The position numbers and the translations under genes were made by a program. Shown piece by piece: positions 1-5,434 of a stretch of DNA of 7,634 nt. The stretch spans positions 1-7,634 of the forward strand of contig JAQXIB010000031.1 in the NCBI GenBank assembly GCA_029007575.1. Reading direction: 5' to 3'. Positions within the stretch are counted from its first letter, which is position 1; each line of letters begins with the position of its first letter. The notes beneath the pieces are model-generated. The model saw only the letters and a list, made by a program, of their open reading frames with translations, was not told where the DNA came from and made no database searches. The DNA comes from Clostridiales bacterium (GTDB taxonomy: Bacteria; Bacillota; Clostridia; Oscillospirales; Ruminococcaceae).

Positions 1-495
1 GAAAAACCAGTGATGAAGCTCCAGCTTGTGTTGATTAGCCCAGTCGGTCAGTTCGTCGATGTCCATTCCCTGATCTCTCAGGTCGGCCAGCTTGTTCATC
101 AACAGACCGTATCCGGAAGACGCACCCAAAGAATCCACTACTCTGATTTTCCGTTCCGGATATTTTTCTTCTAAGGTTTCTTTGGCAATTTTCGCGGAAT
201 TGCAGGAGCCGGAGATCCCGCTGGAAAGAGAAATGTGTAAAATATCCTTGCCTTGCTTTAAAAACGGTTCGAAATACGCGATATATTCTTCCACGTTTAT
301 CTGGGAAGTTTTGGTCTCGGCACCGTCTGCCATGGCTTTATAAAAATCCTCAAAAGGAATGCTTTTTCCCAAATCATCCGGATATTCTTTTCCGTTTAGG
401 AAAAAATGAAAGCAGATATAATGTATGTCTCTTTTTTGTAAATGTTCGGCTGACAAATCAGCGGTCGAACAACAGCTCAAAACATATGAACTCAT
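1..495 (-). CDS. DegV family fatty-acid-binding protein, N-terminal part (cut by window edge)
   Basis: The first 165 residues are visible; the C-terminal part lies beyond position 1. DegV proteins are cytosolic two-domain proteins that bind a fatty acid, and in Firmicutes some act as the FakB subunit that presents fatty acid to the kinase FakA. The sequence shows the family's N-terminal signature as SCCSTADLS (residues 7-15, usually TDSTADLP), the ligand-contact segment TKTSQINVEEY (61-71, usually TSQP), the LSSGISGSCNSA loop (90-101) and VVDSLGASSGYGLL (119-132). The usual Asp before STADL is Cys here, and the Pro after TSQ is Ile. The start ATG at 495 is preceded by a GAGGG ribosome binding site about 6 nt upstream. 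A promoter lies at 617-645. Whether it acts as FakB, and for which fatty acid, cannot be judged from the sequence. Family assignment is firm; role is inferred. Confidence 0.9.
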   Translation of the reverse strand, partial: MSSYVLSCCSTADLSAEHLQKRDIHYICFHFFLNGKEYPDDLGKSIPFEDFYKAMADGAETKTSQINVEEYIAYFEPFLKQGKDILHISLSSGISGSCNSAKIAKETLEEKYPERKIRVVDSLGASSGYGLLMNKLADLRDQGMDIDELTDWANQHKLELHHWFF

Positions 496-616
496 CAAAA
501 TCCCTCGCTTTATATTATTTCATGAAGCAATGCTTCCGGAGCAAATTGCCGTCCGGCATGTTTGATCTGCAAGCATAGCATATTGAATGGAAATCCGATC
601 TTTCGGTTCCATATTC

Positions 617-645
617 ACTATATCCTAAACCCGTGCTTCTGTCAC
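617..645 (-). promoter_or_regulatory. Sigma-A-type promoter for the degV-family gene
   Basis: Read on the minus strand, GTGACA (640-645, 5/6 to the -35 consensus) is followed after exactly 17 nt by TATAGT (617-622, 5/6 to the -10 consensus). Transcription would begin near 610, giving a 5' leader of about 115 nt before the ATG at 495. The leader contains a short GAAGC/GCTTC stem close to the ribosome binding site. Predicted from sequence only. Confidence 0.6.
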
Positions 646-693
646 CCTATCTTCTGATTTTCTCCCTCCACTGAAAATTTTGGCGAAGTAGAG

Positions 694-736
694 CGAAAAA
701 TATTCACTCTACTGCCAGTAGAGTGGATATTTTTCG
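694..736. repeat. 20-bp inverted repeat with 3-nt loop
   Basis: The arms 694-713 and 717-736 are complementary over 20 positions with one G-T wobble, separated by GCC. The 6-mer GTAGAG also occurs just upstream (688-693), so CTCTAC at 707-712 could pair with either 688-693 or 718-723, giving two mutually exclusive folds. No clean T-run follows the stem, so a simple intrinsic terminator is unlikely. It may be a decayed miniature mobile element or a structured regulatory site. Confidence 0.8.
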
Positions 737-739
737 ACA

Positions 740-768
740 TTGTTTTATGCTGTACTTTGTGGTATAAT
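740..768 (+). promoter_or_regulatory. Extended -10 promoter at the head of the repeat array
   Basis: A perfect TATAAT (763-768) is preceded by TGG, forming an extended -10 (TGnTATAAT). Seventeen nucleotides upstream lies TTGTTT (740-745), which matches the -35 consensus only at TTG. Transcription would start near 775, at the base of the first repeat palindrome, and run toward the XRE gene. A second TGT-TATAAT occurs at 947-955 at the head of the third repeat unit. Confidence 0.45.
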
Positions 769-1330
769 AACCTTGGAATACACGAAATCAAAGATTTCTA
801 GTATTCTCAAGAACATTGTTATGCCGCTCCACTTCGTTGCGCGAGATGTTTGCATAATAATAACCTTGGAACGTGACCGAAATCAAAGATTTCGAACGTT
901 CTCAAGAACATTGAAACACTGCTCGCTTCGCTGCGCAAGAGGTATGTGTTATAATAACCTTGGAATACACGAAATCGAAGATTTCGAGATTACTCCTAGT
1001 TGAGCGGGGCTTTGCACGGTTTCGGCATTGCCGAAATGCCGCCGGTCATCTTTGGCGGCAAGAGCGAAGCAAAACACCGACCGCTCAAAGCGGACGGTGT
1101 TAATAACCATTGGAACGTGACCGAAATCAAAGATTTCGAGATTACTCCTAGTTGAGCGGGGCTTTGCACGGTTTCGGCATTGCCGAAATGCCGCCGGTCA
1201 TCTTTGGCGGCAAGGCAAAGCAAAACACCGACCGCTCAAAGCGGACGGTGTTAATAACCATTGGAATACACGAAATCGAAGATTTCGAGATTACTCCCAG
1301 TCGAGCGGGGCTTTGCCGAAACAAAAATTT
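763..1330. repeat. Array of five palindromic repeat units
   Basis: The core TAATAACC(T/A)TTGGAA followed by (C)GAAATC-(A/G)AA-GATTTC occurs five times, near 763-798, 857-894, 951-986, 1100-1138 and 1251-1287. The spacing is 93, 94, 149 and 151 bp. Units 1 and 2 carry a long stem: CTTG-GAATAC-GAAATC with GATTTC-GTATTC-CAAG in unit 1, and CTTG-GAACGT-CGAAATC with GATTTCG-ACGTTC-CAAG in unit 2. The outer pairs therefore change on both sides. Each also ends in a second hairpin with conserved CTC/GAG and varying outer pairs (ATGC/GCAT at 821-855, AACAC/GTGTT at 915-950). Units 3 and 4 replace the 3' arm with GAGATTACTCC and carry a different multi-hairpin module. Unit 5 is truncated. Whether it acts as DNA or RNA is unknown. 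Confidence 0.85.
951..1250. repeat. Tandem duplication of a ~150-bp multi-hairpin unit
   Basis: The two units (about 951-1100 and 1101-1250) are almost identical from the GAGATTACTCC junction onward, differing mainly at AGAGCGAAGC versus AGGCAAAGC, which indicates recent duplication. In the first copy, TTGAGCGG (1000-1007) pairs with CCGCTCAA (1081-1088) and GCTTTGC (1009-1015) with GCGAAGC (1064-1070). These enclose two hairpins: TTTCGG/CCGAAA (1020-1036) and GCCGCC/GGCGGC (1038-1059). A competing hairpin, AACACCG-A-CCGCT / AGCGG-A-CGGTGTT (1073-1101), uses the same CCGCT. A third, partial copy begins near 1251 and diverges after GGGGCTTTGC at about 1315. Confidence 0.85.
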
Positions 1331-1341
1331 CTTTCTATGAA
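1313..1341 (+). promoter_or_regulatory. Weak candidate promoter for the XRE regulator gene
   Basis: TTGCCG (1313-1318) and TATGAA (1336-1341) are each 4/6 to consensus with 17-nt spacing. The start would lie near 1348, leaving only about 12 nt before the ATG at 1360. The extended -10 promoter at 740-768 is an alternative that would put the repeat array in the gene's leader. Confidence 0.25.
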
Positions 1342-1359
1342 CGGTGGTGAAAAGGACGG

Positions 1360-1950
1360 ATGGAAGACCTGAAAATGACAGTAGCAAAAAATATCGCAGA
1401 CTTGCGAAAAGCCGCTAATATGACGCAACTGGACTTGGCAAGCCGGCTGAATTATTCTGACAAAGCCGTTTCTAAATGGGAACGGGGAGAATCTCTGCCC
1501 GACGTAGCCACCCTCAAAACGATTGCGGATACCTTTTCGGTAACGGTGGATTATCTGTTACAGGAGGAGCACCTTCAGGAAGAAGCCATCAGTCAGCAGT
1601 ATTCCAAACGTCAGCACCGAAACCACGCCCTGATCGCCGCAATGTCTTCCGTACTGGTTTGGCTGATTGCCACTTTCGTTTTCGTAAACATCGATCTGAT
1701 CTCGAAAGATTTCCATCGTCATTGGCTGATTTTTGTTTACGCCGTTCCGGTTACCGCGATCGTGCTGCTTGTGTTCAACAGCATATGGGGGCGCAGAAAA
1801 CTGAATTTTTTGATTATTTCGATCGAAGTGTGGAGCTTGTTGGCTGCCGTTTATCTGACCGCCTTGCCCTACAATTTATGGCTGATTTTCTTTATCGGCA
1901 TCCCGGCGCAGATCATTATTTGCCTGTGGGCAGGACTGCGATTAAAATAA
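1360..1950 (+). CDS. XRE-family transcriptional regulator with four C-terminal membrane helices
   Basis: This 196-residue protein is a probable membrane-anchored DNA-binding regulator. Residues 7-66 form a lambda-repressor-type (Cro/C1, HTH_3) helix-turn-helix: the MTQLDLASRLNYSDKAVSKW segment (21-40) and the following ERGESLPDVATLKTIADTF match the family's turn and recognition helix closely. After a charged linker (67-88), four hydrophobic segments at about 88-110, 121-143, 148-168 and 171-193 are likely membrane spans. This layout is common in Firmicutes and its members mostly have unknown signals. AAAGGA (1351-1356) sits only 3 nt before the chosen ATG; the in-frame ATG at 1375 (MTVAKN) has better spacing and could be the true start. 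It reads out of the repeat array and ends before a convergent terminator. The target genes are unknown. Confidence 0.88.
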   Translation: MEDLKMTVAKNIADLRKAANMTQLDLASRLNYSDKAVSKWERGESLPDVATLKTIADTFSVTVDYLLQEEHLQEEAISQQYSKRQHRNHALIAAMSSVLVWLIATFVFVNIDLISKDFHRHWLIFVYAVPVTAIVLLVFNSIWGRRKLNFLIISIEVWSLLAAVYLTALPYNLWLIFFIGIPAQIIICLWAGLRLK

Positions 1951-1985
1951 CGGTGTTGTACCGGCTTTCGCTCAAATATGCAGCA

Positions 1986-2017
1986 AAAGGCGTTGACCGT
2001 AAGCGGTCAACGCCTTT
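1986..2017. terminator. Bidirectional intrinsic terminator between the XRE gene and mscS
   Basis: AAAGGCGTTGACCG (1986-1999) and CGGTCAACGCCTTT (2004-2017) form a perfect 14-bp stem with a TAAG loop. A T-rich tail (GTTATCGTTTTTG) follows on the plus strand, and the minus strand continues CCTTTTGC. It lies between convergent stop codons at 1950 and 2040, so it probably serves both genes. Confidence 0.85.
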
Positions 2018-2039
2018 GTTATCGTTTTTGTGATCACTT

Positions 2040-2891
2040 TCAATCCTGATGTACCGTAACGTCAAGCTGATTATAAGGAATCGTGATTCCCGCTTTGTCA
2101 AACGCCAGCTTGACCTGCTCGTTCATGTAAAAGTTCAAAGTCCAGTAGTCCTCTGTTTTTACCCAGATGCGCACCGCAAGGTTGATCGCGCTGGCACCAT
2201 GCTCCGCGACCAGAAACTCCGGCGCGGGCTCTTTGAGCGCAAGCGGCGTTCCTTCCACGATTTCCCGCAGGATCTGTTTTGCTTGCAAAATATCATCATT
2301 ATATCCAATCGAATAGGTTAAATCCAGACGGCGGGTTGCTTCTGCCGAATAATTGATGATTTTCGCCGCTGAAATTTCCCCGTTGGGAATAAAAATCTTT
2401 TTGTTGTCCGGCGTTTTGAGCGTCGTATAAAACAGGGTGATATTATGTACGGTACCCGAAACCGAGTTAGTTTCGATAAAGTCGCCTTTTACGAACGGTT
2501 TGGAAAACAGCACCAAAAATCCGCCCGCCAGATTGCCGAGGCTGTCTTTTACCGCCAAGCTGACCGCCAGACCGACCGCGCCGAGCAAAGTCACCAGCGA
2601 TGCCGTGTCGATACCGAGCTGAGATGCCGTCATCAAAAAGACCAAGACCTTCAAGCTGATACTGGCAATTTGGACGATTAGCTTATGCGCCGTTGGATCG
2701 ATTCTGCTTTTGAGCAGGATCTTTTTAATCAGCTTTTCCACCCACTTGATCAGCATCAAGCCGACCACTAAAATCACAATTGCCAACAGTAAATGTGGGC
2801 CTTTGTCCAAAATAAAGTCCCAAACCTTATCAATCACTTTTTCCATTTTTCGAGTCAGGCCGTCCTCCTCAATCAAACAGCCTTTCCTCAT
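2040..2891 (-). CDS. mscS: Small-conductance mechanosensitive channel, MscS family
   Basis: MscS channels are homoheptameric inner-membrane valves that open under membrane tension and release solutes after osmotic downshock. The 283 residues are close to E. coli MscS (286). Hydrophobic spans lie at about 33-53 and 72-93. The pore-lining TM3 follows as LVTLLGAVGLAVSLAVKDSL (99-118), with the Gly/Ala packing pattern of the family, then NLAGGFLVLFSKPFVKGDFI. The beta domain has the conserved IFIPNGEISAAKIINYS (166-182), and the C-terminal domain includes GASAINLAVRIW (232-243). The ATG at 2891 overlaps the TGA of the upstream AraC-type gene (ATGA), with AAGGCGG nearby, pointing to translational coupling. 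A stronger GAGGAGG at 2864-2870 lies 5 nt before an in-frame CTG (2858) and 17 nt before an in-frame ATG (2846, MEKVIDK), so the mature protein may start later. Confidence 0.93.
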   Translation of the reverse strand: MRKGCLIEEDGLTRKMEKVIDKVWDFILDKGPHLLLAIVILVVGLMLIKWVEKLIKKILLKSRIDPTAHKLIVQIASISLKVLVFLMTASQLGIDTASLVTLLGAVGLAVSLAVKDSLGNLAGGFLVLFSKPFVKGDFIETNSVSGTVHNITLFYTTLKTPDNKKIFIPNGEISAAKIINYSAEATRRLDLTYSIGYNDDILQAKQILREIVEGTPLALKEPAPEFLVAEHGASAINLAVRIWVKTEDYWTLNFYMNEQVKLAFDKAGITIPYNQLDVTVHQD

Positions 2892-3760
2892 TCACCGCCT
2901 TTTCTTTCTTGATTTTCCGCCATTGCCTCTTCCTGCTTTTTTTTGAGATAACGGGAAGGGGATACTCCCTTCAGCTTCTTAAAAACACGGGAGAAGTAAA
3001 GCTGATCATTATATCCTACCGAACTTGCGATCTCGTTAATTTTCAGATTGCTGTTGCGCAGCAATCCGCATGCCTTATTGATACGGTATGCCGAGAGATA
3101 CTCGTTCGGAGAAATACCCACTTTTTTCATAAAGATCCGATACAGATGACTGCGGCTGATATTGGCGTACCCGGCGATATCATCGACGCTGATCGCGTCG
3201 CAGTAGTTGCCTTGAATATATCGCATCGCCTTTTCCAGATAAGAGCGCTCGGTGGAATATTCCCCCATTGACAGCTCGGTGTTGCCCACCAATTCGCTCA
3301 AAAAAAGATATAAAAAGCCAATCATCTTGGTTTCATGAGAAGGATTGTTGCCGTGTGAGTTGTAAATATTGAGCAGCAGCCGCTTCAGATTGTCATGATT
3401 GGCAAAGTGGAGGACCGGCGCGGAGGTGTGAAAAGCAGTCAGCCCGATAATTCGCTCCGCTTCGGTGCCGTTGAAACCAACCCAGCAATATTCCCACGGA
3501 TCGTCCAGATCCGCGGTATAAGACGCAACGACCGACGGACGAATCAGAAACAAATCACCCCGCCCGATATGATAACAGGTATTATTCAGCACCAGCCTGC
3601 CTTTTCCCGAAATCACGTAATGAAACAGATAATGATCCCGAATGGCAGGCCCCCAGGAATGTCCTTTTTGGCATTTTTCATAGCCGGTATTATAGACCGC
3701 CAGGCTCATATTTTCCCGCAGCGTATCTTTATAGGAATATTTAAAAAATTTCTGTTCCAT
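2888..3760 (-). CDS. AraC/XylS-family transcriptional regulator
   Basis: This is a one-component cytosolic regulator of 290 residues. The N-terminal half is a cupin-type sensor domain: HYLFHYVISGKGRLVLNNTC followed by YHIGRGDLFLIRP (about 43-75), then DPWEYCWVGFNG (87-98). The C-terminal half has two helix-turn-helix motifs, at about 191-215 (SVDDIAGYANISRSHLYRIF) and 241-263 (INEIASSVGYNDQLYFSRVF), ending in the family signature FKKLKGVSPSRYLKK. The frame is open upstream to 3844, but the promoter at 3813-3841 lies inside that extension. ATG 3760 has AAAGGATGA about 10 nt upstream; ATG 3772 has its AAAAAGG directly abutting the codon, so 3760 is preferred. It is divergent to galKT and overlaps mscS downstream. 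Control of the gal genes is plausible, but the ligand is unknown. Confidence 0.92.
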   Translation of the reverse strand: MEQKFFKYSYKDTLRENMSLAVYNTGYEKCQKGHSWGPAIRDHYLFHYVISGKGRLVLNNTCYHIGRGDLFLIRPSVVASYTADLDDPWEYCWVGFNGTEAERIIGLTAFHTSAPVLHFANHDNLKRLLLNIYNSHGNNPSHETKMIGFLYLFLSELVGNTELSMGEYSTERSYLEKAMRYIQGNYCDAISVDDIAGYANISRSHLYRIFMKKVGISPNEYLSAYRINKACGLLRNSNLKINEIASSVGYNDQLYFSRVFKKLKGVSPSRYLKKKQEEAMAENQERKGGE

Positions 3761-3812
3761 AAGAATGCTCATCCTTTTTCGCGGCTTGTCCCTATTCTTT
3801 CGCACTAATACT

Positions 3813-3841
3813 ATTTTAGAACAAAACCGCTCAAATTGCAA
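3813..3841 (-). promoter_or_regulatory. Promoter of the araC-type gene and mscS
   Basis: On the minus strand TTGCAA (3836-3841, 4/6) and TAAAAT (3813-3818, 5/6) are separated by exactly 17 nt. Transcription would start near 3806, about 45 nt before the chosen start codon at 3760. This placement rules out translation from the far-upstream ATG at 3844. Confidence 0.6.
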
Positions 3842-3871
3842 CATTAATCCATAAAATACACTCTTAAATGC

Positions 3872-3900
3872 TGGAAAACTTTTGATTTCTATTGTATACT
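3872..3900 (+). promoter_or_regulatory. Candidate galKT promoter
   Basis: TGGAAA (3872-3877, 4/6) and TATACT (3895-3900, 5/6) are 17 nt apart. The start would fall near 3907, inside the 5' arm of the first leader hairpin, giving a leader of about 215 nt. It is back to back with the araC-type promoter; the 30 bp between the two -35 elements could hold a shared operator, but no clear palindrome or direct repeat was found there. Confidence 0.45.
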
Positions 3901-3901
3901 A

Positions 3902-4077
3902 TTTACGAGAGTTGCCACCGGCAACTCTCGTAAAGGATAAGCTAAAACTGACGGTCCAAAACGATGACCGTCTGCTGCGATGCGCAGCACCGTTTTATCT
4001 TACCGCTCTCAAGCGATTTTTATGGTTACTGCTTACAAGAACTACCGGTGGCAGTTCTTGTAAAGGATAAGCTTAAA
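3902..4077. repeat. Paired hairpin repeat in the galK leader
   Basis: The 363 bp between the araC-type and galK genes contain two related hairpins. The first (3902-3934) is a perfect 15-bp stem, TTTACGAGAGTTGCC, with loop ACC. The second (4033-4063) has arms TTACAAGAACTACC and GGCAGTTCTTGTAA, 14 bp with one mismatch and loop GGT. Both are followed by GTAAAGGATAAGCT(T)AAA (3930-3946 and 4060-4077). The stems differ in sequence but stay paired. Between them lie GACGGT/ACCGTC (3950-3972) and GCTGCG-ATG-CGCAGC (3974-3988), the latter followed shortly by CGTTTTATCTT. It could be a dispersed repeat element or a structured leader controlling gal expression. Confidence 0.8.
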
Positions 4078-4123
4078 GATCAATCATGATAGATACAATC
4101 TGTGAAAGGAAAGGAATCCGTTT

Positions 4124-5395
4124 ATGATGAAGTTAATCAGCAAACTGCAATCCGGACAATTCGACGCGACCTTTGACCGCCTTTACACACCGGCGCAAAC
4201 CGCGGCGCAAAAGGAACGGTACTGCAATGCAGTCACCGCATTTGGCAAGCTGTTCGGTGAGCAAGAAAATCTGCGCCTGTTTTCAGCGCCCGGACGGACT
4301 GAAATCGGCGGCAACCATACTGACCACAATCACGGCAGGGTATTGGCAGGCAGCGTCAATCTGGACGTCATCGCGGTAGTTGCCTGCAACGACAGCAATT
4401 TGGTACAGATAAAATCCGAAGGTTACGAGATGGATACCATCGACATCACCGATCTGGCGGTACATCCCGAAGAAACGAACAAGGCAGCCGCCCTAATCAG
4501 AGGCGTACTTGCCCGATTCCAAGCGCTCGGCTATCAAATCGGCGGATTTCAGGCTTACACCACCTCGAATGTGCTTAAAGGCTCGGGACTTTCTTCCTCC
4601 GCCGCCTTTGAAGTGCTGGTCGGCACGATTCTAAGCGAATGCTACAACAACGGCAGTGTCGATGCGGTAGAGATCGCCAAGATCGCCCAGTTTGCCGAGA
4701 ACAAATATTTCGGCAAGCCCTGTGGTCTGATGGATCAAATGGCGTCCTCGGTCGGCAACATTATCACCATTGATTTCGCCGATCCCGAAAAGCCGGTTAT
4801 TGAAAAGGTGGATTTCGATTTTGCCGCTTCGGGATATGCGCTGTGCATCGTGGACACCGGAGGAAATCATGCCGATCTCACCCATGAATATGCCGCAATC
4901 AACGACGAAATGCGGGCAATTTCCAACAGCCTAGGCTGCAATTACCTGCGGGAGACCACCAAGCAGGAGCTTCTCGCCAAACTGCCGGAACTGCGGAAAC
5001 AACACGGCGACCGCGCCGTGTTGCGCGCATTGCATTTCTTTGCGGACAACGAACGGGTCACCAAACAGGTCGAGGCGCTCTCAAATAACGATTTTGAAGG
5101 CTTTAAACAGCTCATTATTGAATCTGGACAGTCTTCTTTCTGCTATCTGCAAAACGTTTTCTCCTGCTCGGCACCCAAAGAGCAGGGCTTGTCGCTGGCG
5201 CTCTGCTTAGCGGAAAATCTGCTTGCCGGCAAAGGCGCATGGCGGGTACATGGCGGCGGTTTCGGCGGTACCACCCAGAACTTCGTTCCGCTTGAACTGC
5301 TGGACGACTTTATTGCGCTGATGGAGAACGCTTTTGGCAAGGGCAGCTGCCACGTGCTTAGCATCCGTCCCGTCGGCGGCGCGGAAATCCGATAA
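4124..5395 (+). CDS. galK: Galactokinase (GHMP kinase family, clostridial-type variant)
   Basis: It catalyses ATP-dependent phosphorylation of galactose to galactose-1-phosphate in the cytosol, the committing step of the Leloir pathway. The 423 residues carry the galactokinase motifs in order: APGRTEIGGNHTDHNHG (55-71), the ATP-binding GHMP motif LKGSGLSSSAA (151-161), CGLMDQMASS (200-209) with the presumed catalytic Asp204, VDTGGNHADLTHEY (243-256), and the C-terminal RVHGGGFGGT (374-383). The first motif departs from the textbook GRVNLIGEHTDYN: the sugar-contacting Glu position is Asn (N64), and an adjacent Asn position is Glu (E60), while Arg, His and Asp are kept. AAGGA lies 8 nt before tandem ATG codons at 4124 and 4127; either could be used. 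galT follows after 39 nt. The galT neighbour makes galactose the likely substrate, but another sugar is possible. Confidence 0.9.
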   Translation: MMKLISKLQSGQFDATFDRLYTPAQTAAQKERYCNAVTAFGKLFGEQENLRLFSAPGRTEIGGNHTDHNHGRVLAGSVNLDVIAVVACNDSNLVQIKSEGYEMDTIDITDLAVHPEETNKAAALIRGVLARFQALGYQIGGFQAYTTSNVLKGSGLSSSAAFEVLVGTILSECYNNGSVDAVEIAKIAQFAENKYFGKPCGLMDQMASSVGNIITIDFADPEKPVIEKVDFDFAASGYALCIVDTGGNHADLTHEYAAINDEMRAISNSLGCNYLRETTKQELLAKLPELRKQHGDRAVLRALHFFADNERVTKQVEALSNNDFEGFKQLIIESGQSSFCYLQNVFSCSAPKEQGLSLALCLAENLLAGKGAWRVHGGGFGGTTQNFVPLELLDDFIALMENAFGKGSCHVLSIRPVGGAEIR

Positions 5396-5434
5396 ATAAT
5401 GTCGGCTCATCATAGAAAGGAAAAGTGAAACAAT

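Larger units (their letters stand above)
496..1359. other. Gene-free intergenic region dominated by palindromic repeats
   Basis: No credible coding sequence is present in these 864 bp. Open frames here (for example minus strand 1223-996 and 1387-1148) are read through the repeats themselves, share the same peptide because the DNA is duplicated, and lack ribosome binding sites. The stretch holds the degV promoter (617-645), an isolated hairpin (694-736), the repeat array (763-1330) and possible promoters for the downstream XRE gene. Nothing recognisable was seen in 646-690. Confidence 0.75.

Noticed and set aside
763..1330. CRISPR array
   Set aside because: Repeats are 93-151 bp apart, variable, internally palindromic, and the intervening sequence is itself repeated, so there are no unique spacers and no cas genes.
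996..1387. Two overlapping minus-strand open frames sharing a C-terminal peptide
   Set aside because: They are translations of the tandem ~150-bp repeat; the shared peptide comes from duplicated DNA, there are no ribosome sites, and the frames overlap structured palindromes.
1476..2033. 185-codon open frame overlapping the XRE gene in another frame
   Set aside because: Low-complexity, Arg-rich peptide running through the terminator hairpin; the XRE frame has clear domain structure.
3761..3844. Longer N-terminus of the AraC-type protein starting at 3844
   Set aside because: A well-formed promoter lies within this extension, and the ATGs at 3772 and 3760 are downstream with ribosome-site sequence near them.
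3819..3895. AraC-type operator as direct repeats (AAAACCGCTCAAATT and AAAACTTTTGATTT)
   Set aside because: Similarity is limited to A/T-rich runs and is not convincing as a paired binding site.
4071..4099. Second galK promoter with TACAAT at 4094-4099
   Set aside because: The -10 is good but no acceptable -35 or TGn extension is found at 16-18 nt spacing.
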